This document shows positions 1 through 6,105 of a DNA stretch of 6,309 bases, in pieces (position 1 is the first letter of the stretch; each line of letters starts with the position of its first letter). The notes beneath the pieces were generated by a model. It was not told the DNA's origin, made no database searches, and worked only from the letters and a program-made list of their open reading frames with translations. The stretch is from NCBI GenBank assembly GCA_021158845.1, contig JAGGSY010000059.1, positions 1 through 6,309 on the forward strand. The letters are read 5' to 3'. This stretch comes from Caldisericia bacterium (GTDB lineage Bacteria > Caldisericota > Caldisericia > B22-G15). The translations under genes were made by a program, and so were the position numbers.

Positions 1-1156
1 TCATAATAACAACAACATCGCTCCCCTTCAGCACCTCATTTAGAGATTCCTTCTTCTCTAAGATAGAATCTTCCACTTCTGAATCATAGGCTGCAATCTC
101 TCTGAAATCTTTTCTTGCAAGTTTTATAAACTTTATAGCTGGACTTTCCCTTGTATCCTTTGAGTAGTTTTTCATGGAGAGGCCAAGAATTGATACTTTA
201 CTATCTTTGATTTTCTTTTTAGCTTTTTTAAGTTTTATCTTTATAAGTTTCAGTATCCTCTCTGGCATAGAGTCGTTAATTCTTCTTCCGTGTTCAAATA
301 AAGAAAGATACTCTTTCCCTTTCACGCTTCCTTTCAAATAGTAATAGGCATATGGAAGGCAATGCCCTCCAACACCAGGTCCAGGGGAGAGAAGATTTTT
401 TACCCTCTTATGTGTCTTTGCTATCTCTATAACCTCCTTTGGGAAAAGCCCGTTCTCTATCAGAAAGAGTGCCAGTTCGTTTACCATGGCTATGTTTAAA
501 TCTCTTTGAGCATTCTCTATTAGTTTTGATGCCTCAGCATGCTCAACGGAGGGAGAGATAAACACATCCTTTGAAAATCTTTTAAAAAATTCCTTTGCCT
601 TGTTTACACTTCTCTCTCCAACACCACTTATCACCGTGGTCATACTTATAAGCTCGTCAAAAGCCTTCCCCTCTGCCATCCTTTCAGGAACATAGGATAG
701 ATAGAAATCTCTCTCCACTTTTAAGCCACTAAACCTCTCAAGAAGGGGCAAAAGTATGTTCCTTGTTGTCCCAATGGGAACAGTGCTTCTTAGGATTACA
801 AGGTCTCCTTTTTTTAAACCTTTCCCTATCATCTCTCCCCCCTTTCTTATGTATCTAAAATTTACCCTCTTATTCCTTGTGAGGGGGAGCGGTATTGTAA
901 TTATAATTACACTTGTGAACTTTAACACATGTTCATAGTCGGTGGTTGGGATGAATCTTCCCTTTTTTATCTCATCAATTACTATCTCATCTATACTTCT
1001 CCCCTCAAAATACTCGTAAAGACCAGTCTTTCCCTTCTTTATCCTTTCAATCCTTTGAGCATCTATATCCACACCGTAAACCACATCTTTATTCAAAGAA
1101 AGGGTAAGGGCTAAAGGAAGACCAACTGCACCAAGACCAAAAACAGATACTTTCAT
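1..1156 (-). CDS. Nucleotide-sugar dehydrogenase (UDP-ManNAc/UDP-GlcNAc type), 3' end beyond left edge
   Basis: This frame stays open from an ATG at 1156 to the left edge, giving 385 residues; the family usually has about 410-440, so a few dozen are missing. Family members oxidise the C6 hydroxyl of a UDP-sugar to a carboxylate with two NAD+, in the cytoplasm. Seen: an N-terminal Rossmann motif GLGAVGLP (residues 7-14), the central-domain signature HAEASKLIENAQRDL (206-220, with Lys211 and Asn215), the catalytic loop GPGVGGHC ending in Cys266, and the C-terminal UDP-binding-domain motif DTRESPA (334-340). The GGHC form of the loop fits the UDP-N-acetyl-mannosamine/glucosamine dehydrogenase branch better than UDP-glucose dehydrogenase (usually GGSC), but the substrate cannot be fixed from sequence. 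Oddity: the Asp normally four residues after the catalytic Cys is Ala270 (CLPYA). The ATG overlaps the upstream stop codon as ATGA and follows a strong GGGAGGAG site. Confidence 0.93.
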   Translation of the reverse strand, partial: MKVSVFGLGAVGLPLALTLSLNKDVVYGVDIDAQRIERIKKGKTGLYEYFEGRSIDEIVIDEIKKGRFIPTTDYEHVLKFTSVIIITIPLPLTRNKRVNFRYIRKGGEMIGKGLKKGDLVILRSTVPIGTTRNILLPLLERFSGLKVERDFYLSYVPERMAEGKAFDELISMTTVISGVGERSVNKAKEFFKRFSKDVFISPSVEHAEASKLIENAQRDLNIAMVNELALFLIENGLFPKEVIEIAKTHKRVKNLLSPGPGVGGHCLPYAYYYLKGSVKGKEYLSLFEHGRRINDSMPERILKLIKIKLKKAKKKIKDSKVSILGLSMKNYSKDTRESPAIKFIKLARKDFREIAAYDSEVEDSILEKKESLNEVLKGSDVVVIM

Positions 1157-2439
1157 ATAACTCCTCCCTCTTTAAGAGAATTTATAAACACATCCACTAA
1201 ATTATCCATGGAATACCTTTTCACACAATCAATATCTGGTTTAAATTCTTCCCCTCTCTTCCATAATCCAAACAACTCTTTAATCTTTTTCTTTATTTCA
1301 CTAACATTCTCAGGATCCACGTTATCCTTAAAACCACAGGTTTCAAGAATCTCTTTACACTCTCCATCTGGAATAAGGGCAAGTATTCTTCTACCAGCTC
1401 TCATATACTCAAATGTCTTCTGAGGTACAGTTTCAAAACCTTTCCTTGCAAGATAGAGGAAGAGAACAGATGAGCCAAGCATGTAAGAGATAGCCTCTTT
1501 GTGAGGTATAAATCCTGTAACAACTACATAATTCTTGAGTCCAAGGAAGGAAACTATTCTTTTAGTATTTTCTTCAAAGGGACCAAGAATATAAACTTTT
1601 ATATCTCTCTTTATCTCCTCATCTTCATCTATAATTTCTCTTACAGCTTTTAAAAAATAAACAGGAGTCTGAATGGAGTAGAAACTCCCTGCATAAGATA
1701 TGGTAAAACCTTTAAGTTTTTTATGGGGAACATTAAAGTCATTTTCATCATACCCACCATAAACTACCTTCACCCTCTCCTCTGAAAGAAAATTATAGGT
1801 CTTAAGAAGCCTCTCTTTAAATGATTTGGTAACTGTAAGTATTAAGTCTGCCTCTCTTATGCAATTCTCCTCCATTCTTCTATTCTTCTCCCTAACCTTT
1901 TCTGGATAGAGTACAAAGGGATTATCTGACCATAGATCCCTCAAATCCATAACCCATTTAACTCCCATTGTTTTAAGTTTCAATCCTATAAGATGCACAG
2001 AGTGGGGTGGACCTGTGGTTATTACTGCGTCTATTTCATTCTCTTTTATTATTCTTTTTCCCTCTCTTGTAGCATCTTTTACCCATGTAATCTTTTCGTC
2101 AGGGATAAAAAGAGAGAGTTTGAGTTTTGAAAGAAGTCCACCCTTTAAAACTTTAAACTCTTCAATAACATTTCTTATTCCCTCTTCCCTCTTTTTTCTT
2201 TTGATTAATTTAAGAAGGGCTTTTGGAAAAAGAAGCCTTGGGTCTTTATAATAGACCCTGAAAATTTTAACATCTTCGGATACCTTTAAAAACTCATCCT
2301 TATACCTTATAGAAGGGTAGTTGGCAGTTAGAAGATACTTCTCAAATCCCTTCAAATTGTTTAATATCTTCAGTATCCTCTGACTCCCACCACTTCCCAT
2401 GGGAGGTGAGAAAAATGATACAAACAGAATCTTTTTCAA
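1153..2439 (-). CDS. GT4-like glycosyltransferase (GT-B fold), TTG start
   Basis: A 428-residue soluble or membrane-associated protein with GT-B architecture. It probably transfers a sugar from a nucleotide donor to a lipid-linked acceptor on the cytoplasmic face. Seen: the N-terminal strand and glycine-rich acceptor-side loop KILFVSFFSPPMGSGGSQR (3-21); TTGPPHS (141-147) followed by MDLRDLW (164-170), a pairing typical of the N-terminal domain of this GT4-like group; a second-domain start ISYAGSFY (247-254); YILGPFE (283-289); and VTGFIPHKEAISYM (307-320). The donor-site segment PQKTFEYMRAGRRILAL (339-355) stands where classical GT4 enzymes have E-x7-E plus a small-residue turn. The usual EGF/E-x7-E form is not intact here, so it is a divergent member; sugar and linkage are unknown. 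The start is TTG at 2439, overlapping the upstream TGA as TTGA and backed by an excellent ribosome-binding site. Its own stop overlaps the dehydrogenase start by 4 nt. Confidence 0.9.
   Translation of the reverse strand: MKKILFVSFFSPPMGSGGSQRILKILNNLKGFEKYLLTANYPSIRYKDEFLKVSEDVKIFRVYYKDPRLLFPKALLKLIKRKKREEGIRNVIEEFKVLKGGLLSKLKLSLFIPDEKITWVKDATREGKRIIKENEIDAVITTGPPHSVHLIGLKLKTMGVKWVMDLRDLWSDNPFVLYPEKVREKNRRMEENCIREADLILTVTKSFKERLLKTYNFLSEERVKVVYGGYDENDFNVPHKKLKGFTISYAGSFYSIQTPVYFLKAVREIIDEDEEIKRDIKVYILGPFEENTKRIVSFLGLKNYVVVTGFIPHKEAISYMLGSSVLFLYLARKGFETVPQKTFEYMRAGRRILALIPDGECKEILETCGFKDNVDPENVSEIKKKIKELFGLWKRGEEFKPDIDCVKRYSMDNLVDVFINSLKEGGVI
1161..1168 (-). promoter_or_regulatory. Shine-Dalgarno site of the nucleotide-sugar dehydrogenase
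   Basis: GGGAGGAG on the minus strand lies 4 nt before the ATG at 1156, inside the last codons of the upstream glycosyltransferase (Glu-Gly-Gly-Val-Ile-stop). It supports this start and suggests independent loading as well as coupled reinitiation at the ATGA overlap. Confidence 0.75.
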
Positions 2440-3518
2440 CCAATCACCTCTTTGTATATCTTTAAAGTATCTTCACACATCCTCTCCACTGTAAACCTCT
2501 CCTTTACCTTCATCTTATTCCTTCTTCCAAACTCTTCTTTTAACCTCTTATCTTTAAACAAAAGGATTCTCTCTTTAAATTTTTCCACATCAAAATCCTC
2601 TATAATAAATCCATTCACCCCATCCTCCACCATCTCCCTTACGCCACCTGAATCACTAACTACAACAGGAAGAGATGACGCCATGGCTTCAAGAACTGAA
2701 ACAGAGAAACCTTCTCTTATGGAGGTGGATACAAAAACATCAAAAACACCATAAAATCTCTTTGCGTCTTTTCTAAACCCAGTAATAACAACAGAATCTT
2801 TTAATCCATACTCTTCTATTCTTTTCTCAACAAGAGTACGCATACTTCCATCTCCCACAATCATAAGTTTCGCTCTCTTCTCTTTAAGGTGAACTGCCTT
2901 AAATACATCAATTAAAAATAGTGGATTTTTAACCCTTTCCATTCGCATTATGCTTCCAATGACAAAGTCGTTCTTACCAAAAAACTCCTCTTTTGAAAAA
3001 AAACCATCTGGTATCTCAACACCCAAAGGTACAACTCTAACATCAAGTGCTGGATTTCTTCTTAACACATCCCTCATCAAAGCCCTTGATGGAACTATAA
3101 CCACCTTCGGAATACCTATTGTGGTATTATCAATCTTTTCAAAGATAAATCCCTTTATCTTTGAAGAATAGTCCTCCCTTATAAAACTTGTGATACTTGT
3201 GATGACAGGAATATTCAGTTTCCTTGCTATCCTTCTACCATAGAAATTTCCCCTCACTCCATATGTATGAATTAGGGATAAATTCTCCTCTGAAACCCTT
3301 TTAAGCACATCTTTAAATACCTTGGAAGAGAAGGGAAGTTTTGATTCAAAGAAATGATTTTTGAATCCACTTTCCTCAATTTCATAAAACAGGGGACCTT
3401 TAAAAAAGGTAAAAAAAATGGTCTCCACCTTTCCTTTTAAGCCTCTTGCAAGACTCATAACCTGATATCTTGATCCCCCTTTCTCCCCTCCACTTATAAA
3501 AACGCCCACTTTAATCAT
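2436..3518 (-). CDS. GT4 family glycosyltransferase (Glycos_transf_1 domain)
   Basis: A 360-residue retaining-type GT4 glycosyltransferase of ordinary family length. It is expected to add a sugar to the growing lipid-linked polysaccharide unit at the cytoplasmic membrane. Seen: the N-terminal acceptor-domain loop GGEKGGSRYQV (10-20) with the glycine/serine turn typical of GT4; LIHTYGVRGNFYG (82-94); a switch to the donor domain at VIGSIMRMERVKNP (186-199); GDGSMR (222-227); and ITGFRKDAKRFYGVFDVFVS (245-264). The diagnostic E-x7-E motif is present as Glu269 to Glu277 (REGFSVSVLEAMA), followed by LPVVVSDSGGVREMV (283-297), which binds the nucleotide-sugar donor. All key residues look intact. 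Donor and acceptor cannot be assigned. The ATG at 3518 follows a good AAGGAGG site and overlaps the polymerase stop by 8 nt; its TGA overlaps the next gene's TTG start. Confidence 0.94.
   Translation of the reverse strand: MIKVGVFISGGEKGGSRYQVMSLARGLKGKVETIFFTFFKGPLFYEIEESGFKNHFFESKLPFSSKVFKDVLKRVSEENLSLIHTYGVRGNFYGRRIARKLNIPVITSITSFIREDYSSKIKGFIFEKIDNTTIGIPKVVIVPSRALMRDVLRRNPALDVRVVPLGVEIPDGFFSKEEFFGKNDFVIGSIMRMERVKNPLFLIDVFKAVHLKEKRAKLMIVGDGSMRTLVEKRIEEYGLKDSVVITGFRKDAKRFYGVFDVFVSTSIREGFSVSVLEAMASSLPVVVSDSGGVREMVEDGVNGFIIEDFDVEKFKERILLFKDKRLKEEFGRRNKMKVKERFTVERMCEDTLKIYKEVIG
2443..2453 (-). promoter_or_regulatory. Extended Shine-Dalgarno site that fixes the TTG start of the downstream GT4-like gene
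   Basis: AAAGAGGTGAT on the minus strand matches the 16S-complementary consensus AAAGGAGGTGAT except for one missing G. It ends 3 nt before the TTG at 2439. It lies within the 3' end of the upstream glycosyltransferase gene and is the main reason to accept a TTG start. Confidence 0.75.
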
Positions 3519-4809
3519 TTATCCTCCTTATGGAAAAGAGGATTCCAGCCAATGTCCACATAGTAACAGATAGAGGCACAACCTCCCATAGATTCTCTGT
3601 AATATTGTTGATAAGGAATGCAACAATACCGAATGTTATACCGAGGGCTACAGATTTTAAAAATCCATCATTCCTGTTTACAACTGTTGCAATCCCCCTC
3701 TTGATCATAGTAAAAATCACGTACAGAAAGGAGATAAAACCAAAGATTCCTGTCTCAACAAGGGTTTTAAGATAATAGTTATCCACATATACACCCTCAA
3801 AAAATCCAATTCTACTTGCCACCGCTCCACCAAAACCACCTGGCCCAACGCCAAAAATTGGATTTCTTTTAAAAATATCTATGGCAAGACTCCATCTATA
3901 TATCCTTCCATAAGTCCTTGCCTTCTCTATATAGACAGGAGATAAAAGATTCATAAATCTTGTCCTTACCTGTGGAATAAAGTAGGATAAAACAATGATA
4001 ATTACAAGCAAAAGGAAAATCCTTTTATCCTTGTATGTCAGGGCAAAGAAAAAGAAGGCTAAGAATATGGATAACCATGCACCTCTCGTAAGGGTAAATA
4101 ATAGGCCAGAAAGAGAGATGAGGGTAACAAAGAGATAGATATATTTCCTGATACCCTTCTCATTTAAAAAGAGGATAAATACAAGTGGCAAAATGAGGAT
4201 TAAATAACCTGCAAGGGCGTTTGGACTTGTAAAGATGGAGAATGCTCTCGTAGATATTCCTGTTTCTAAATCCTTATCTACCCATGAGGGAGGAATGGGA
4301 ACCTTCACAATGAACTGGTATATTGCATAGATGGATACAAGAGTGACAGAAACTAAAGAGATATCGATAATCTTTCTTATATCCTCTTTATTGGAGATAA
4401 AATTTACAACCACTATAAAGAAAAGAAACATCTCAAGATAGCTTCTTATCCCATCAATTCCAGCATTTAAAGGGATGTTGGATTTTAAAAGAGAAACACT
4501 CAGGAAAAAAAGAAAGAGAAGGACGGGATTTATAATCTCTGTAAAAACTATTCTCTTTCTCTTTATCCTTACAAGAAGTATGAGAAAGAGAAGGATTAAG
4601 AATCCCTCATCCCATATGGATGAAATGGATGTAAAACTTCTCCTTACAAAGAAGTCTATTACGGGATAAAGTGGGATAAGATAGAAAAGGAGTTTCTCTG
4701 GGAAGTAATAAAAGATAAGGGGGAGTGAGAAAATTAAGGAAAGGATTGGAGAAATAAAAAAACTTATTCCAGAGAGAAGAGAGAAGATGAAAGTTCCTTC
4801 CTTCTTCAT
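3511..4809 (-). CDS. O-antigen polymerase/ligase-like membrane protein (Wzy_C family)
   Basis: A 432-residue polytopic inner-membrane protein with about 12 hydrophobic segments by eye, between residues 6 and 427. Family members polymerise lipid-linked repeat units (Wzy) or ligate them to an acceptor (WaaL). Seen: the loop signature TLTRGAWLS (239-247) after several helices; a long extracytoplasmic segment (about 279-345) holding GRIYRWSLAIDIFKRNPIFG (301-320) and VGPGGFGG (321-328); then DNYYLKTLVETGIFG (343-357), leading into the last helices. This order is the Wzy_C/O-antigen ligase domain. In WaaL-type ligases a conserved His precedes the Asn; here it is Asp343. That, and an LCP transferase in the same operon, favours a polymerase role (inference). 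The ATG at 4809 overlaps the upstream stop as ATGA with only a modest CAGGGG site. Residues 2-17 resemble the repeats of the upstream protein. Confidence 0.88.
   Translation of the reverse strand: MKKEGTFIFSLLSGISFFISPILSLIFSLPLIFYYFPEKLLFYLIPLYPVIDFFVRRSFTSISSIWDEGFLILLFLILLVRIKRKRIVFTEIINPVLLFLFFLSVSLLKSNIPLNAGIDGIRSYLEMFLFFIVVVNFISNKEDIRKIIDISLVSVTLVSIYAIYQFIVKVPIPPSWVDKDLETGISTRAFSIFTSPNALAGYLILILPLVFILFLNEKGIRKYIYLFVTLISLSGLLFTLTRGAWLSIFLAFFFFALTYKDKRIFLLLVIIIVLSYFIPQVRTRFMNLLSPVYIEKARTYGRIYRWSLAIDIFKRNPIFGVGPGGFGGAVASRIGFFEGVYVDNYYLKTLVETGIFGFISFLYVIFTMIKRGIATVVNRNDGFLKSVALGITFGIVAFLINNITENLWEVVPLSVTMWTLAGILFSIRRIND
3523..3529 (-). promoter_or_regulatory. Shine-Dalgarno site of the GT4 glycosyltransferase
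   Basis: AAGGAGG on the minus strand, 4 nt (ATAA) before the ATG at 3518, embedded in the last codons of the polymerase gene. The spacing is slightly short but the match is strong. Confidence 0.7.
4759..4806 (-). repeat. Diverged fifth repeat copy at the N-terminus of the Wzy-like protein
   Basis: Residues 2-17 of the polymerase-like protein (KKEGTFIFSLLSGISF) align without gaps to repeat three of the small protein (TFEESFIFSLFKSYGV), sharing E, F-I-F-S-L. At DNA level 15 nt are identical (TTTCATCTTCTCTCT at 4778-4792 and 5056-5070). The copy sits in a different reading frame from the other four. The identity is short, so relatedness is likely but not certain. Confidence 0.5.
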
Positions 4810-5192
4810 GATAAAACCCCTGAAATTATTTTAAATATGAAGCTTTCTTTAACCAGATCCTCTTCAAAGAGAAGGGTGTAGAGTATGAAGTAGATAACCA
4901 CCCAGAAAACCACCCTAACTGAAACATCCCTGATAAAAAATGATAGAGGTAAAAGAACAACAAAAATAGAAAGAATAAGATTGAATGTACTCCCTCTGTA
5001 ATTTAAAAAACCTGTTTTTAAGTTAAAACTTACATCCACTCCATAGCTTTTAAAGAGAGAGAAGATGAAACTTTCCTCAAAGGTATAGACAGATATGGAG
5101 AATAATTTACCTATAAAACTCTCCTTTATGAGTTCAAGAATAAAATCAATAAATCTTAATATGAAGCTTTCTTTAAGGAGTTTCTCCATCAT
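4806..5192 (-). CDS. Small membrane protein of unknown function with 16-residue KESFI repeats
   Basis: I do not recognise this 128-residue protein. Its N-terminal third is three tandem 16-residue repeats with core K/E-E-S-F-I at residues 7-11, 23-27 and 39-43. A middle part (53-69) contains YRGSTF, two hydrophobic segments follow (about 70-87 and 92-110), and a fourth repeat core lies at 115-119 near the C-terminus (KESFIFKIISGVLS). The repeats are amphipathic to hydrophobic and may lie along the membrane. Starts are possible at 5192 or 5189 (Met-Met); an in-frame TAA just upstream (5196-5198) excludes anything longer. No good ribosome-binding site is visible, and the gene overlaps the LCP gene by 20 nt, so coupled translation is likely. 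It ends in an ATGA overlap with the Wzy-like gene, whose N-terminus carries a related repeat. A role as a partner or detached N-terminal module of the polymerase is an inference only. Confidence 0.75.
   Translation of the reverse strand: MMEKLLKESFILRFIDFILELIKESFIGKLFSISVYTFEESFIFSLFKSYGVDVSFNLKTGFLNYRGSTFNLILSIFVVLLPLSFFIRDVSVRVVFWVVIYFILYTLLFEEDLVKESFIFKIISGVLS
4809..4856 (-). repeat. Fourth copy of the 16-residue repeat, at the protein's C-terminus
   Basis: Residues 113-128 read LVKESFIFKIISGVLS and end right at the stop codon. This copy is separated from the first three by the two hydrophobic segments, so repeats flank the membrane part on both sides. Confidence 0.7.
4834..4852 (-). repeat. 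19-nt direct repeat, copy A
   Basis: Identical to 5158-5176. On the minus strand it reads TTAAAGAAAGCTTCATATT and encodes the KESFI core of repeat four. Both flanking bases differ from the other copy, so the match is exactly 19 nt. Confidence 0.8.
5037..5180 (-). repeat. Three tandem 48-nt (16-residue) coding repeats
   Basis: Units cover residues 5-20, 21-36 and 37-52 of the small membrane protein. The core reads LLKESFI, LIKESFI and TFEESFI, with equivalent Ser residues at 9, 25 and 41, exactly 16 apart. After the core each unit has a run of hydrophobic residues broken by Arg, Lys or Ser. Codons differ between units (AGC, AGT, AGT for the Ser), so the array is not freshly duplicated throughout. 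Confidence 0.75.
5158..5176 (-). repeat. 19-nt direct repeat, copy B
   Basis: Identical to 4834-4852 and encodes the KESFI core of repeat one. The two copies are 324 nt apart, in the same frame and with identical codons, whereas repeats two and three use different codons for the same residues. Confidence 0.8.
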
Positions 5193-6105
5193 CTCTTAGA
5201 TACTTATTTACAATCTCCTCAAGTTTATCCTTATCGGCAAAATAATAGGATAGACCATCCTCCCACCATCCAGCATGGCCTGGAACAGTCATTGTCTCTA
5301 TATCTTCATCTTTTATGCTCTTAAGCAAGACCCCCAATTTTATAACCTGCCAGGGTTTTAGATTCGTTTCCACCCAGTTTTTCATCTCAAGAAGAATCTT
5401 CTGCATTCTTATTGTATTTTTGATGGATAAAGCCTCTTTTGCAAGCTCTTTCAAGAACTTCTGCTGTCTCTTCATTCTACCAATATCTCCTGTTTCATCA
5501 GCTCTAAACCTTACATACTCCAGAGCTTTTTCTCCATTTAAATGTTGAAGACCTTTCTTCAAGTGAATATGCACATCACCAAGATAGGAATCATAATCCA
5601 TATCCTTCTCAACATCAATTGTTATTCCCCCAAGCATATCAATCATCTTTTTAAAACCATCAAAGTTTACCTTGACATAGTAAGGGACATCTATGCCAAG
5701 TTCCTGTTCAACAGTTTCTATAAGAAGCGGTACTCCACCATAGGCATGTGCATGGGCAAGTTTCTGAACACCCTCGTATCCTGGAAGTGTAACCATCATG
5801 TCCCTTGGTAGGGAGAGTATAAATATCTTCTTATTAACCGGATCTATGGAAACAAGAATGTTTGTATCAGATCTACAGATTTCATCCAAGTATCTTGCAT
5901 CAACTCCTATAAGGAGAATGTTTATCTTCTTGTTCCAGTCAATTTCCTGAGACGACACAATGTTATTTTCATTATTGTTATTGTTCTGTGGCTCATTTTG
6001 TTTAAGGGATGATAGAACATAGTAAATGTATCCCATGTATAGTCCTATTAAGACTAAAACCACAATTATAATTGAAACAAGTATCTTCTTTCCTCTTTTA
6101 CTCAT
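5173..6105 (-). CDS. LytR-CpsA-Psr (LCP) family glycopolymer transferase
   Basis: A 310-residue membrane-anchored protein; family members transfer undecaprenyl-linked glycopolymers (teichoic acid, capsule, arabinogalactan) to peptidoglycan outside the membrane. Seen: a short basic N-terminus, one membrane anchor (about residues 8-31), a Gln/Asn-rich linker (36-48), then the LCP domain. Signature residues are in order: NILLIGVDAR (62-71), RSDT (78-81), SLPRDMMV (98-105), KLAHAHAYGG (115-124), FDGFKKMIDMLGGI (148-161), LNGEKALEYVRFR (189-201) and GDIGRMKRQQKFL (206-218). Asp69, Asp80, Arg101, Arg199, Arg201 and Arg210 match positions known to bind the lipid pyrophosphate in the family, so it looks active. 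The C-terminal tail MTVPGHAGWWEDGLSYYF is also typical. The ATG at 6105 follows AGGAGG with an 11-nt spacer, rather long; an in-frame TAG at 6112-6114 rules out an upstream start. It overlaps its neighbours by 8 and 20 nt. Confidence 0.95.
   Translation of the reverse strand: MSKRGKKILVSIIIVVLVLIGLYMGYIYYVLSSLKQNEPQNNNNNENNIVSSQEIDWNKKINILLIGVDARYLDEICRSDTNILVSIDPVNKKIFILSLPRDMMVTLPGYEGVQKLAHAHAYGGVPLLIETVEQELGIDVPYYVKVNFDGFKKMIDMLGGITIDVEKDMDYDSYLGDVHIHLKKGLQHLNGEKALEYVRFRADETGDIGRMKRQQKFLKELAKEALSIKNTIRMQKILLEMKNWVETNLKPWQVIKLGVLLKSIKDEDIETMTVPGHAGWWEDGLSYYFADKDKLEEIVNKYLRDDGETP
5962..5997 (-). repeat. AAT/AAC-rich coding tract (Asn-rich linker of the LCP protein)
   Basis: Residues 37-48 are NEPQNNNNNENN, coded by mixed AAT and AAC triplets. 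It lies between the membrane anchor and the LCP domain and looks like a flexible extracytoplasmic spacer. Triplet slippage here would change linker length without breaking the frame. Confidence 0.6.

Noticed and set aside
756..1114. Plus-strand open frames of about 60 codons (756-938 and 929-1114)
   Set aside because: They lie antisense to the dehydrogenase, whose frame carries all the family motifs; the predicted peptides have no recognisable features and no ribosome-binding site.
2452..2754. A 100-codon plus-strand open frame
   Set aside because: Antisense to the C-terminal half of the GT4 enzyme, including its E-x7-E motif. Its Ser/Thr/Leu-rich composition is what the complement of Lys/Glu-rich coding sequence gives.
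1153..3518. The two adjacent glycosyltransferase genes as a tandem duplication
   Set aside because: Their motifs differ (intact E-x7-E in one, PQKTFEYMRAGR in the other) and their N-terminal domains do not match beyond the general GT-B plan, so they are distinct GT4-like enzymes rather than a recent duplicate pair.
4751..4765. Homopolymer run (AAAAAAA on the plus strand) as a terminator tail
   Set aside because: There is no GC-rich inverted repeat beside it and it lies within the first membrane helix of the polymerase, where Phe codons (TTT) explain it.
4813..4820. Programmed -1 ribosomal frameshift at GGGGTTTT joining the repeat protein to the polymerase
   Set aside because: The codon phase (TCA GGG GTT TTA) is not a canonical X-XXY-YYZ slippery heptamer, no clear stimulatory stem was seen, and an ordinary ATGA termination-reinitiation overlap explains expression. 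The repeat continuity is kept as a finding.
4966..5001. A possible further repeat copy around residues 66-76 of the small membrane protein (RGSTFNLILSI)
   Set aside because: It shares only S/T-F and hydrophobic residues, and its spacing does not fit the 16-residue phase; it is better explained as the start of a membrane helix.
5542..5811. An 89-codon plus-strand open frame
   Set aside because: It lies over the strongly conserved part of the LCP domain on the opposite strand and has no independent coding evidence.
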